Notes: generated by a model from the letters alone, not told the origin. Counted from the stretch's first letter, positions 1 through 6,752 are shown. The stretch is DNA of 12,599 bases from DATAEY01 sp038199035 (GCA_038199035.1 JBBPZM010000078.1:1-12599); one strand, 5' to 3'. A program made the numbers and translations.

Positions 1-36
1 AAGTGCGATGACGAGGGCGTCGAGGTTGGCGTGCAC
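1..36 (-). CDS. Transposase, IS982-like, N-terminal 12 codons only (runs off left edge)
   Basis: A GTG start at 36-34 follows a perfect AGGAGG ribosome binding site (46-41) at 4 nt spacing, and the frame stays open to the window edge, reading VHANLDALVIAL. This matches my memory of how actinobacterial IS982-family DDE transposases begin (M-x-A-N-L-D-A-L-x-x-A-L-Y-V). Such an enzyme would cut and rejoin the ends of its own insertion sequence. Only 12 residues are visible, so no catalytic residue can be checked. The strong Shine-Dalgarno differs from most other genes here, which lack one, and fits a gene brought in from elsewhere. The right end of the element should lie between about 50 and 134, but no terminal repeat can be recognised without the other end. 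An unrelated protein with a similar start is possible. Confidence 0.45.
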   Translation of the reverse strand, partial: MHANLDALVIAL

Positions 37-40
37 GGGG

Positions 41-46
41 CCTCCT
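41..46 (-). promoter_or_regulatory. Shine-Dalgarno sequence of the transposase-like gene
   Basis: On the minus strand this reads AGGAGG, 4 nt before the GTG at 36. It is the clearest ribosome binding site in the window placed before a start codon, and it decides that start. Confidence 0.55.
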
Positions 47-53
47 GGGTCGA

Positions 54-69
54 CGTTGCAATCGCAACG
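54..69. repeat. Short perfect inverted repeat (CGTTGC-AATC-GCAACG)
   Basis: Six-base arms (54-59 and 64-69) flank a 4-base centre just upstream of the transposase-like gene. It may belong to the insertion sequence end or be an operator for the transposase. Nothing else in the sequence decides between these. Confidence 0.35.
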
Positions 70-100
70 CCTCCCTTCGGCGCCCTCTTTATGTCCCCTC

Positions 101-117
101 GCCGCGCCCCACGCGGC
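101..117. terminator. Possible hairpin downstream of the small membrane protein gene
   Basis: The arms GCCGCG (101-106) and CGCGGC (112-117) enclose a 5-base loop, 18 bases beyond the stop codon of the 135-242 gene. There is no T tract on either side, so this could be a U-less terminator of a GC-rich genome or chance. Confidence 0.25.
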
Positions 118-134
118 AAATCGGAATCAACCAT

Positions 135-242
135 CTAGTGGAGCCGGATGACTCCGAGCACGAACAGCAGGATCACGGTGGCCACCGCCGAGAACAGGAG
201 CGAGCCCAGGCAGCCGAGCCGGTTGGAGAAGAAGAAGATCAC
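135..242 (-). CDS. Small single-pass membrane protein, 35 residues, unknown function
   Basis: The frame encodes a 35-residue protein beginning VIFFFSNRLGCLGSLL and ending GVIRLH before TAG. It has a short aromatic N-terminus (FFF), an S-N-R-L-G-C-L-G motif at residues 6-13, and one hydrophobic helix at about 12-32. GTG at 242 is the only usual start codon, because upstream codons lack ATG, GTG, TTG and CTG back to an in-frame stop at 288-290. No Shine-Dalgarno is visible. I recall small unnamed actinobacterial proteins with the same FFSNRLGC-type start followed by a single helix, which argues that this is a real gene. It may be co-transcribed with the M15-domain gene, whose stop is 117 bases upstream on the same strand. 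The function is unknown; membrane insertion is inferred from hydrophobicity. Confidence 0.72.
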   Translation of the reverse strand: MIFFFSNRLGCLGSLLFSAVATVILLFVLGVIRLH

Positions 243-342
243 GTCCGTGCGGAAGGGGCGCCGGGGGCGGACGGCGCGGTGGAGCCCTCATACCCGGCAG
301 GCGCGATCTCACCCGTCGAGCAGGATTGGGCGCCCGGCGAGA

Positions 343-359
343 GGGCGCTAGCCCGCGCC
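343..359. terminator. Possible hairpin just after the M15-domain gene
   Basis: On the minus strand, immediately after the TGA at 362-360, GGCGC (359-355) can pair with GCGCC (348-344). Alternatively GGGC can pair with GCCC (354-351 with 346-343) around a TAGC loop. No T tract follows, so function as a terminator is uncertain. Confidence 0.3.
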
Positions 360-1418
360 TCAGCCCAGCTGGATGTGGTCGGCCTCCGCCGCGCCGCCGA
401 AGGGCCGGGTGAGTCCGTACTGCTGCAGCGTGGCCTCGGGGACTCCCTCGACACCGGGGGTGTCCGAGGCGGCTCCCTGGGTGTGCGGGTCGTCGGCGAA
501 GCCCCCGACCTCGACCGAGTGCTGAGGGCTCCGGTAGCCGGAGACGCCGATCAGGTGCAGGTGCAGCGCCTTGGCCATGGCGTTGAGGCGCGAGGCGATC
601 TGCGGCTCGTTGCCGACGGCGTAGTTGGTGCCCGGGTAGGGAAAGAAGCCGTATGCCCCGTCGTGGGCGAGCAGGCCGCCCGACGTCGCGCCCTGCGCCT
701 GCGAGAGCTGGTGCTCGAGGCTTTGCCGGTGCGAGTCCAGCGCGCTGAGCTGGGCGTTCTTGCCAGCGCGGTCGCGCGCGATGACCAGCCGGCGCGAGGC
801 CAGCCGGTTGCGCAGCGCCGCCACCTCCTGGCGCTGCACGAGGACGGCCGCGGTGATCCGCTGCTGGCGGCCCTCGAGGTCGGCCAGGCGCGCGGTCTGG
901 CGCGCCACCGCGATGCGGGCCGTCCGTACGCCGATGATCGTACGGACGTTCTCTCCCTGTATGCGCCGCAGGACGTCGACGCGCTCCAGCAGGTCGGCGA
1001 AGCCGTGGGAGTCGAGCACGACGGTGGTGATGTCGGGCGGCGGCGACTCGTAGGCGGCGACGAGCTGGGTGCGCAGAGCCGCGCGGTCATGCACCAGGCG
1101 CGCCTGCAGGGCGGCCAGCCGAGCGCGCGCGCCGCGCAACTGCTCCTGAAGCTGGTCGAGCTGGCGCTGCTCGATGGCGAAGCTCGTTTGCAGGGCGTCC
1201 AGGCGCACCCGCAGGTCGGCGAGACGGGCCTCGAAGGCCTGCGCCTGCGCGGTGTCGGACTGGACCGAGGAACGCAGGGTCTGCTCGTGGCGGTTCACGC
1301 CCGCGATGCGGTTCTGCAGCTCCGGCGGGCTGGGGGCCGCCACCGCGGCGGCCGTGCCGGTGGCGGCGAGGGCCGCCGCGGCGACGGCCAGGGGCCGTCT
1401 GGGAGCCAGGCGAGGCAC
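360..1418 (-). CDS. Secreted coiled-coil protein with C-terminal M15-type peptidase domain
   Basis: This 352-residue protein has a basic start and an Ala-rich signal peptide (about 1-28, cut near AAAVAA). Long Gln/Arg/Leu-rich coiled coils (about 35-125 and 153-242) are split by a PcsB/EnvC-like hinge (121-152, with AAYESPPPDITTVVL and GFADLLERVDVL). The C-terminal domain (about 255-352) carries M15/VanY-type zinc motifs: H312-x6-D319 in DPHTQGAASD, and E345-x-x-H348 in EADHIQL. M15 enzymes of this class trim D-Ala from peptidoglycan peptides, so a cell wall DD-carboxypeptidase outside the membrane is likely. The substrate is inferred. The start is the GTG at 1418; an ATG at 1426 is in another frame. 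No clear ribosome binding site is seen. The degenerate LytM gene lies 72 bp upstream on the same strand, which suggests a shared envelope role. Confidence 0.85.
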   Translation of the reverse strand: MPRLAPRRPLAVAAAALAATGTAAAVAAPSPPELQNRIAGVNRHEQTLRSSVQSDTAQAQAFEARLADLRVRLDALQTSFAIEQRQLDQLQEQLRGARARLAALQARLVHDRAALRTQLVAAYESPPPDITTVVLDSHGFADLLERVDVLRRIQGENVRTIIGVRTARIAVARQTARLADLEGRQQRITAAVLVQRQEVAALRNRLASRRLVIARDRAGKNAQLSALDSHRQSLEHQLSQAQGATSGGLLAHDGAYGFFPYPGTNYAVGNEPQIASRLNAMAKALHLHLIGVSGYRSPQHSVEVGGFADDPHTQGAASDTPGVEGVPEATLQQYGLTRPFGGAAEADHIQLG

Positions 1419-1490
1419 GCCGCCATTCTGAGCCGGGGAAGTCGTCGGCCCTGCAGCATGCCTTGCACGCGCGTCAGCTTGCCGGGCCGC

Positions 1491-2327
1491 CTACCGCCGG
1501 CGGTACAGGCGCTCGAGGATCGCCTCCATCTCGGCCGACGTCTGGTTCCACCCCGGGCAGCAGTGGGATCCCCCGATGTCGCTGATCCCGATCTCCAGGT
1601 GCGGGCCGCTCGATATCCCTACGATCCCGCAGCCGATCTGGGCGATCGCCTGGCCGGCGCTGACATGGGCTCCCACCGGGACGAGGGCCGGCGCGGCGTG
1701 CCCGTAGTAGACGAAGCGGCCGGCGTAGGGCCCCTGGTCGATGCGCAGGACCGGGGCGTAGGGGCCGAACCCGCCGATTCCCTCCTGGACGATCGTGCCG
1801 CTCGTGATGGCCCGCTCGGTCATCGCCGGCCCGCAGCCGAAGGTCGAGATGTCGACCCCCTGGTCCTGCGTCCACGTCTGGGGAGGAAGGACGCGGTCGA
1901 ACGGCGAGAGCGGGAAGACCCAGGCTCCGGGCGGGATGATGGCGCCGACCCGGTAGGCCTGGGCCAGCTCCCGGCGGATCTCCGCGTCAGACGGCGCGCC
2001 CGGGCTGACCGCGCTGTAGTGGTGGCGTCGGGCATCGACGCGGGGCAATGTGTCGGCGCCCCCGACCTTGCCGCCCGGGTGGCGGATCGCCTTGGCTCGC
2101 TTGACGCGCGCCCCAGCGGCCGCCGAGCGCCGGCTCTGGGCCAGGTCGACTGCACGCTGATGGCCGGCGCGGACGCGCGCGTCGCGCACGATCCTCTCGA
2201 GCGCGATGACCTGCGCCGGGTGGCCGCTGTGGTGGGACCCCACGGCGCGCACCACGACCACGGCGACGACGACCGCGGCGACGGCGCCGATCGAGAGAGC
2301 CGTCCACCGGCGCGACCGGCCTCGCAT
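1491..2327 (-). CDS. Membrane-anchored LytM/M23-fold protein with degenerate zinc site
   Basis: This 278-residue protein has a basic N-terminus and an uncleaved-looking transmembrane segment (about 10-30, very Val-rich). A His/Arg-rich linker follows, then a LytM/M23 (lysostaphin-type peptidoglycan hydrolase) fold at about 150-250. Landmarks are DQGVDI (155-160), YYGHAAP (H210), VSAGQ and GPHLEIGI (243 region). In active LytM enzymes these read HxxxD and HxH. Here the first His is D155 and the last is E245, while D159, H210 and H243 remain. The usual two His plus Asp zinc site is therefore D/D/E. The protein may be an inactive scaffold or activator, as the degenerate LytM domain of EnvC is, or may bind metal differently. 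A Cys pair (C256, C257) lies near the end. ATG 2327 has no Shine-Dalgarno; a CATACT box sits 8 nt before it. Confidence 0.85.
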   Translation of the reverse strand: MRGRSRRWTALSIGAVAAVVVAVVVVRAVGSHHSGHPAQVIALERIVRDARVRAGHQRAVDLAQSRRSAAAGARVKRAKAIRHPGGKVGGADTLPRVDARRHHYSAVSPGAPSDAEIRRELAQAYRVGAIIPPGAWVFPLSPFDRVLPPQTWTQDQGVDISTFGCGPAMTERAITSGTIVQEGIGGFGPYAPVLRIDQGPYAGRFVYYGHAAPALVPVGAHVSAGQAIAQIGCGIVGISSGPHLEIGISDIGGSHCCPGWNQTSAEMEAILERLYRRR

Positions 2328-2335
2328 GGCGGGGC

Positions 2336-2341
2336 AGTATG
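2336..2341 (-). promoter_or_regulatory. Possible -10 box (CATACT) of the LytM-fold gene
   Basis: On the minus strand CATACT lies 8 nt before the ATG at 2327, the spacing seen at other genes in this window. It lacks the usual first T, so it is weaker than the others. Confidence 0.3.
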
Positions 2342-2387
2342 CCAGCGGACTGGCCGCCCGCTCGCCGCTGGAGACCCCCGTCGGAGC

Positions 2388-2399
2388 GACGCTAGCGTC
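2388..2399. repeat. 12-bp perfect palindrome GACGCTAGCGTC at the protease stop codon
   Basis: The palindrome touches the TAG stop (2401-2399) of the protease gene and lies about 60 bp upstream of the LytM-fold start. It could be a small hairpin terminator for the protease gene or an operator for the next gene. There is no T tract. Its core GCTAGCG also occurs right after the M15-domain gene stop. Confidence 0.3.
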
Positions 2400-5300
2400 T
2401 AGAGCTTGGCCTGGTCGAGGTGGCCCCAGTTGCCGGCCTCGTCCTGATAGAGGACGGCGACGAAGCGAGCGTTGCGGGGGGCGGTGAAGGTGATGGTCTG
2501 CTTGTCGCCGGGGCTGGCCGCCGAGTCGGTGTCGCCGCCGACGGGCTTGCCCTGGTCGGGGTGGTCAATGCTGTGGTTGGAGACGAGCACGCGGAAGCGC
2601 TTGGCCTTGCCGCACATGAAGTCGCCGCCGGGCGCCCGCCAGCTGAACGTGACCTTGTCGCCCGAGCGGTTGACCTTGAGGTGCTCGGGCGCGCCGGGCG
2701 GGCGGGTGTCGGTGCCGTAGGCGCCGGTCGACCACTCGTCGTGGCGCGAGGTCCACCACTCGTCGTTGCCGCCGCACGCGGGCCGGTCGGTCTTCCAGGC
2801 GAAGACGTTGCCCTCCCGGGTCAGCGAGACGAAGTCGAGCTTGCCGTCGTCGTTGAAGTCGCCTATCGACGGCACGGCGAAGTTCCAGCCGCCAGTGAAC
2901 TTGGGGAAGTCCGAGCTCTCCTGGCCCTGGGCGTTGATGGCGCGGATGAGGTAAAGGCCGGTGCCGAGCAGCAGCTCCTTGCCCGGGGCGTTGGAGACGT
3001 CGCCCACCGAGGGGCTGGAGAGCAACTGGTAGTCCTCGACCGCCTGGGGGAAGTTGGGGAGCTCCTGCCCGGTCGCCGCGTTCCAGGCCTGGATGACGTG
3101 GTAGAAGGGCAAGTTCTGGCCGACGGCGACTCCGAGGTTGACCAGCTGGTTAGTCGTCACGCCACCCTTGATGACCTCGAGTCCCGGCAGACCGTCGAAG
3201 TTGGCCACGATCGGGTTCTCGAACAGGTTGACGATCAGCGACCTGTCCGCGACGTTCTCTCCCGCCGGCGGTGTCTCGTCGTAGTTCTGGGCGTTCGACG
3301 CGTCTCCCTTGGTGGCCTGGACCTGTCCGCTGGTGAGGTTCCCGATGACGTCGAGCTTGCCGTCGCCGTTGACGTCGCCCAGCACGTGGTCCACGCCCGG
3401 ACCGACGAACGGCAGCGCGTCGGGCAGGATCCCGCTGGGGTGGGTGGGCCAGCGGTTGAGGAACTTGCCCTTGCGATCGACGGCGTAGAGCCGGCCTGAC
3501 GCGCCCGCCGCTCCGGTGACGATCCCCCCGAAGCCCGCCGAGGGATCGGCCGGCTGGGAGGAGCCGTCGACCTCGTTGGTCGGCGCGACGATGTCGGGCT
3601 TGCCGTCGCCGTCGATGTCGCCCACGGCGGCGGTGTTGATGCTCTCCGCGCCGGGGACCTTGCTGGTGTCCGTGCCGGGCTCCTGCAGCTTGACCGGGAA
3701 GCCGGGAAGCGGCTTGCCGCGCCCATCCCAGGCGTAGAGGTGCTGGTCCAGCCCCGGAATCGTGATGTCGAGCTTGCCGTCGCCGTTGAGGTCGCTCAGC
3801 GTGGGGGAGGCCGAGAAGCCCCGCTTGACGTGGTTGCGCTTGGTGCGGTCCTGGGGCTTGGAGAACTTGGGATCGAGGCGCACGGGGAAGCCCTTCACCC
3901 GCCGGCCGTCCTGGTGCCAGGCGTAGACGTGCTCGCCGGCCGAGTCGACGATCTCCGGCTCCATGTCGCCGTCGATGTCTCCGATGGCCGGCGTGCGTAG
4001 CACCTCGCGCGGGGGGTCGAGCTTCTTGAAGACCGGCGCCTTGTAGTGGACGTTGGCGTTGGGCTGCGTGCTCACCGACCGGCCCTTGTTGAAGCTGTCC
4101 TCGGGCGAGGCGTTGGCCTCGAGCACCCGCAGCGTCCCGCTGGAGTCGGCCAGCACGGCCTCGAGGTGGTTCTCGGCGTCGAGGTTGAACAGGCGCATCG
4201 ACGCCTCTCCGCCGCTGCCGATGTACTTCGACCAGCCCTTGAGCAGCGAGTCGTCGCGATAGGCGAACAGGGTCTTGCGATCCTCCCCGCGGTTGCCATC
4301 CTTGTCGGTGACCACGACGCGGACCGTGAACGCCGGCTCGTTGGGGTCACGATCGCCGGGTCCCTGCCTCGGCGCCGTCGGGTCGCAGGCCGAGCCGCCG
4401 GTCACGACCGGCGGGCTCGGTGGGATGTTCGTCGGGCACGGCGTCGTGCGGTTGTCCAGCGCGTTGCGGACCTCGCCGAGGTCGATCTTGCCCAGCTTGC
4501 CGTCGAAGCCCTTCTTCGCGTTCTCGGGGCTGCCGACGTCGCGGAACTCGGACTCGGCCGGCTCGATCCCGGGGGCCCACTGCAGCTGATAGCTGTAGCC
4601 GTGCGAGAAACGCGCCGAGACGCGCCCCGTGATGTCGACCTTGCTCTGCTGGTCCACGTTCAGGGGCGCGAACCACGGTGGGCCGGTGATCAGCGCCTGT
4701 GGCGGGATCTGCTTGCGCTGGATGCGCTCCATGGCCAGGCCGAGGTCGGGCAGGCCGTAGCCAAAGTGCTGGTCCCAGCCCTTCTGGGCAGGGTCGGGGA
4801 TGCCGTCAGTCCCGTCGTTGCCGGTGTTCTCGGGCACGACGTCCTGGGCGGTGAGCGTGAGCAGTTGCTTTACCTCGTTGGGCGCCAGCCGGCGGTGCTT
4901 CTCGCGGGCGTAGGAGATCAGCAGCCCGGCGGCGCCGGAGGCCTGGCCGGTGGCCACCGAGCCGGTGACCGCCGGCATGACGATGTGGGCGTGCCCGCCG
5001 TACTGCGTGGTGCCGGAGTTGCGGAACCATGTCTGCACCGGCGCGTTGCAGCCGATTGGCAGCGTGATTCCGCTCGGGCAGTCCTGGCCCAGCCCCTGCA
5101 CGTCGGCCACCGTGCCCTGCACCTGCATGGCCTCGTCGTAGTAGGTGGGGAAGTTGTGGTCGGCGGTGTTGAGGTCAGAGGAGACGATGGCCAGGAAGGT
5201 GCCCTTGCGGTAGGCGTAGTCGAAGGCCTGGCGCGCGAAGCGGGAGTTGAACAGACCGCCGACGGCGCCCTCGACCACGTCGATCCCGTTGTCGGCGGCG

Positions 5301-6232
5301 TAGGTGACGCCGAGGCCGAAGTTGTCGGTGTCGACCACGAAGGTGTCCCACACGCGCAGCGGCACGATCTGGCAGCGCGGGCACACCCCGATGCTGCCGT
5401 TGGCGTCGTTGCCTTCCTCGGCGGCGTCGGAGGCGCGACCCGATCCGTGGTTGTTGGCGCTGGAGTAGCTGGAGGCGTCGAAGGGGTTGTTGTCGTCGTC
5501 GAAGAAGTCCCAGCCAGCGATGTCGTCGACGTAGCCGTTGCGGTCGTTGTCCTTGCCGTTGGAGAAGGCGGCGATCAGGTCGGAGCCATCGAGGATGGTG
5601 TCGGCCGTGTCCTCGCCGGCGGTCTTGTCCACACGCGGGTCCTTGGCGTAGTCGTCGACGTTGAAGGCTCCGTCGCCGTTGCAGTCGTACTTCGAGCATT
5701 CCTTGCTGCCGTTGTGTGGCAACGGCAGCTCCTTGCGGTTCAGCGCGATGCGCGTGCGCAGGGAGGTGTTCTCCCAGCGGATGCCGGTGTCGAGGATGGC
5801 AACTCTCACCTTCGGGTCGCCGGGCGTGTACTTCCAGGCGCGGTCGGCCGAGACGCCCGGCACCTGCCCGGCGGCGTTGCGCGTGTACGGCGGCGCGATG
5901 TTGGTGTTCTGCGCCATCAGCCGCTGGATGTGGGGATCACTCGTGCTGGGGGCGTGGTAGGTGGCCGTGTCCTGGGTAGCCGAGGGAGCGAACCCAAAGC
6001 GCGGATACTCCTCGCTGAACACGTTGGAGCAACTGCCTCCGTCCTGATCGTCCGGCTCGGCGCAGTCGAACGTCGGGTCGTTCGGCGTGTGGATCCGAAC
6101 GCTCTCATTGGGATCCTTGCCGGGGAAGCCGTGGTCGGTGGCGGCCAGCGCGACGGCGGGGATCGCGAGCAGGCAGGCGGCTACCGCCATCCAGACGGCA
6201 CGTACCCGCGAGATGCGTCTCCTCCTGCCCAC
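2399..6232 (-). CDS. Secreted subtilisin-like (S8) protease with FG-GAP propeller and FnIII-like end
   Basis: This 1277-residue protein has an Arg-rich start and signal peptide (about 1-30, ending AVALA). The S8 domain (about 125-500) has an intact triad: D148 in VAILDTG, H262 in NHGSG and S425 in TGSVATGQASG. Asn355 may be the oxyanion residue. Asp-rich, calcium-loop-like segments lie between D148 and H262 (CNGDGAFNVDD, DNDRNGYVDD), and a CPRC pair sits at 284-287. Residues 670-1150 carry FG-GAP/VCBS-type repeats (GDIDGD 751, SDLNGDGKLD 813, GDIDGDGKPD 871, GDVNGDGKLD 952, GDFNDDGKLD 1124), expected to form a calcium-binding beta-propeller. The last 100 residues resemble a fibronectin III domain. 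It likely degrades or processes proteins outside the cell; the substrate is unknown. The start is the GTG at 6232. The gene sits 52 bp downstream of gloA on the same strand. Confidence 0.93.
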   Translation of the reverse strand: MGRRRRISRVRAVWMAVAACLLAIPAVALAATDHGFPGKDPNESVRIHTPNDPTFDCAEPDDQDGGSCSNVFSEEYPRFGFAPSATQDTATYHAPSTSDPHIQRLMAQNTNIAPPYTRNAAGQVPGVSADRAWKYTPGDPKVRVAILDTGIRWENTSLRTRIALNRKELPLPHNGSKECSKYDCNGDGAFNVDDYAKDPRVDKTAGEDTADTILDGSDLIAAFSNGKDNDRNGYVDDIAGWDFFDDDNNPFDASSYSSANNHGSGRASDAAEEGNDANGSIGVCPRCQIVPLRVWDTFVVDTDNFGLGVTYAADNGIDVVEGAVGGLFNSRFARQAFDYAYRKGTFLAIVSSDLNTADHNFPTYYDEAMQVQGTVADVQGLGQDCPSGITLPIGCNAPVQTWFRNSGTTQYGGHAHIVMPAVTGSVATGQASGAAGLLISYAREKHRRLAPNEVKQLLTLTAQDVVPENTGNDGTDGIPDPAQKGWDQHFGYGLPDLGLAMERIQRKQIPPQALITGPPWFAPLNVDQQSKVDITGRVSARFSHGYSYQLQWAPGIEPAESEFRDVGSPENAKKGFDGKLGKIDLGEVRNALDNRTTPCPTNIPPSPPVVTGGSACDPTAPRQGPGDRDPNEPAFTVRVVVTDKDGNRGEDRKTLFAYRDDSLLKGWSKYIGSGGEASMRLFNLDAENHLEAVLADSSGTLRVLEANASPEDSFNKGRSVSTQPNANVHYKAPVFKKLDPPREVLRTPAIGDIDGDMEPEIVDSAGEHVYAWHQDGRRVKGFPVRLDPKFSKPQDRTKRNHVKRGFSASPTLSDLNGDGKLDITIPGLDQHLYAWDGRGKPLPGFPVKLQEPGTDTSKVPGAESINTAAVGDIDGDGKPDIVAPTNEVDGSSQPADPSAGFGGIVTGAAGASGRLYAVDRKGKFLNRWPTHPSGILPDALPFVGPGVDHVLGDVNGDGKLDVIGNLTSGQVQATKGDASNAQNYDETPPAGENVADRSLIVNLFENPIVANFDGLPGLEVIKGGVTTNQLVNLGVAVGQNLPFYHVIQAWNAATGQELPNFPQAVEDYQLLSSPSVGDVSNAPGKELLLGTGLYLIRAINAQGQESSDFPKFTGGWNFAVPSIGDFNDDGKLDFVSLTREGNVFAWKTDRPACGGNDEWWTSRHDEWSTGAYGTDTRPPGAPEHLKVNRSGDKVTFSWRAPGGDFMCGKAKRFRVLVSNHSIDHPDQGKPVGGDTDSAASPGDKQTITFTAPRNARFVAVLYQDEAGNWGHLDQAKL
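2838..3982 (-). repeat. Degenerate DNA direct repeats encoding calcium loops of the propeller
   Basis: Related blocks of about 25 bp recur at 2838-2863, 3353-3380, 3597-3623 and 3771-3797, with a more diverged one near 3953-3982. On the plus strand they share TTGCCGTCGCCGTTGA-like cores. Each encodes a D-x-[DN]-G-D-G-K-[LP]-D loop of an FG-GAP repeat. They are spaced as coding repeats, not as a CRISPR or mobile array. Confidence 0.8.
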
Positions 6233-6247
6233 GACGAGTCGGGCGCG

Positions 6248-6253
6248 ACTCTA
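6248..6253 (-). promoter_or_regulatory. Possible -10 box (TAGAGT) of the S8 protease gene
   Basis: On the minus strand TAGAGT lies 15 nt before the GTG at 6232. With a usual transcription start about 7 nt downstream, the leader would be only about 8 nt. No -35 box is recognisable. Confidence 0.35.
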
Positions 6254-6254
6254 A

Positions 6255-6270
6255 CGAACGTCGGCGTTCG
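6255..6270 (-). terminator. Hairpin between gloA and the protease gene
   Basis: The arms CGAACG and CGTTCG (6 bp) enclose a 4-base loop, 14 bp after the gloA stop. On the minus strand the stem is followed only by TTAGAG, so the T tract is poor. It may end gloA transcripts, or act as an operator because it abuts the protease -10 box. Confidence 0.4.
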
Positions 6271-6284
6271 CGGGCGCCGGTACT

Positions 6285-6662
6285 TCAGGCCTTCTCGATC
6301 AGTTCGATCCGGTAGCCGTCGGGGTCGCGCACGAAGCACAGCCGCGACCCGCCCTCGCGCACGCTGTAGGGAGGCTTCTCGGGCTGGATGCCCAGCTGGC
6401 CCAGCTCGGCCAGGCGGCCGTCGAGATCGGGCGTGGTGATGGCAATGTGCCCGTAGCCGGTGCCGATCTCGTAGGAGTCGACGCCGTGGTTGTAGGTCAG
6501 CTCGAGCTTGGGCATGTCGCCGTCGCCCGGGATGTTCATGAAGACGTTGACCGCCTCGTCGCCGATCGGCAGCCGCCCGGACTCCTCGAAGCCCAGCGCG
6601 CGGTAGAAGGCGACCGAGCGGTCGATGTCGGTGATGCGATAGCAGGTGTGGATGAGCGACAT
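6285..6662 (-). CDS. gloA: Glyoxalase I (lactoylglutathione lyase-type)
   Basis: This 125-residue protein looks like a full-length bacterial glyoxalase I (vicinal-oxygen-chelate fold, two beta-alpha-beta3 halves). The family isomerises the hemithioacetal of methylglyoxal and a thiol to the S-lactoyl thioester in the cytosol. The four metal ligands line up with E. coli GloA: H5 (SLIHTCYRI), E54 (LELTYN), H72 (GYGHIAI) and E120 (YRIELIE). The motifs RSVAFYRALGF and FVRDPDGY are also typical. Actinobacteria usually lack glutathione, so the thiol used could be mycothiol or another; that is inference. The frame stays open upstream of the ATG at 6662, but homologs begin here and a TACGCT box lies 7 nt before it. 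The gene diverges from the hydrolase pair, one of which resembles glyoxalase II. Confidence 0.93.
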   Translation of the reverse strand: MSLIHTCYRITDIDRSVAFYRALGFEESGRLPIGDEAVNVFMNIPGDGDMPKLELTYNHGVDSYEIGTGYGHIAITTPDLDGRLAELGQLGIQPEKPPYSVREGGSRLCFVRDPDGYRIELIEKA

Positions 6663-6669
6663 GGGCGCC

Positions 6670-6675
6670 AGCGTA
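6670..6675 (-). promoter_or_regulatory. Possible -10 box (TACGCT) of gloA, leaderless
   Basis: On the minus strand TACGCT lies 7 nt before the gloA ATG, with no Shine-Dalgarno between. This spacing implies transcription starting at or near the start codon. Confidence 0.45.
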
Positions 6676-6752
6676 GCGCGGTGCGGGCCAGGCGCCACGG
6701 TGGCTGGGATCGCGCGGGCGGACGGGAGGCGCGGCGTCTGCGACGGGTGGCG

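Noticed and set aside
243..359. Possible tRNA or structured RNA in the gap
   Set aside because: No cloverleaf, no TTCRA-like loop and no CCA end; only a short hairpin near the M15-domain stop.
1424..1426. ATG upstream of the M15-domain gene
   Set aside because: It is not in frame with the protein; the in-frame GTG at 1418 gives a proper signal peptide.
138..2402. Long plus-strand open frame (754 codons)
   Set aside because: It runs antisense to the M15-domain and LytM-fold genes, which have clear motifs. Its translation is low-complexity Arg/Gly/Ala/Val of the type GC-rich DNA gives opposite a real gene.
2838..3982. Spaced DNA repeats as a CRISPR or mobile array
   Set aside because: Spacing is irregular, copies diverge, and all encode the same calcium-loop motif in frame.
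4046..6439. Long plus-strand open frame (797 codons)
   Set aside because: Antisense to the S8 protease and gloA. The protein is Val/Gly/Arg-rich with no motif.
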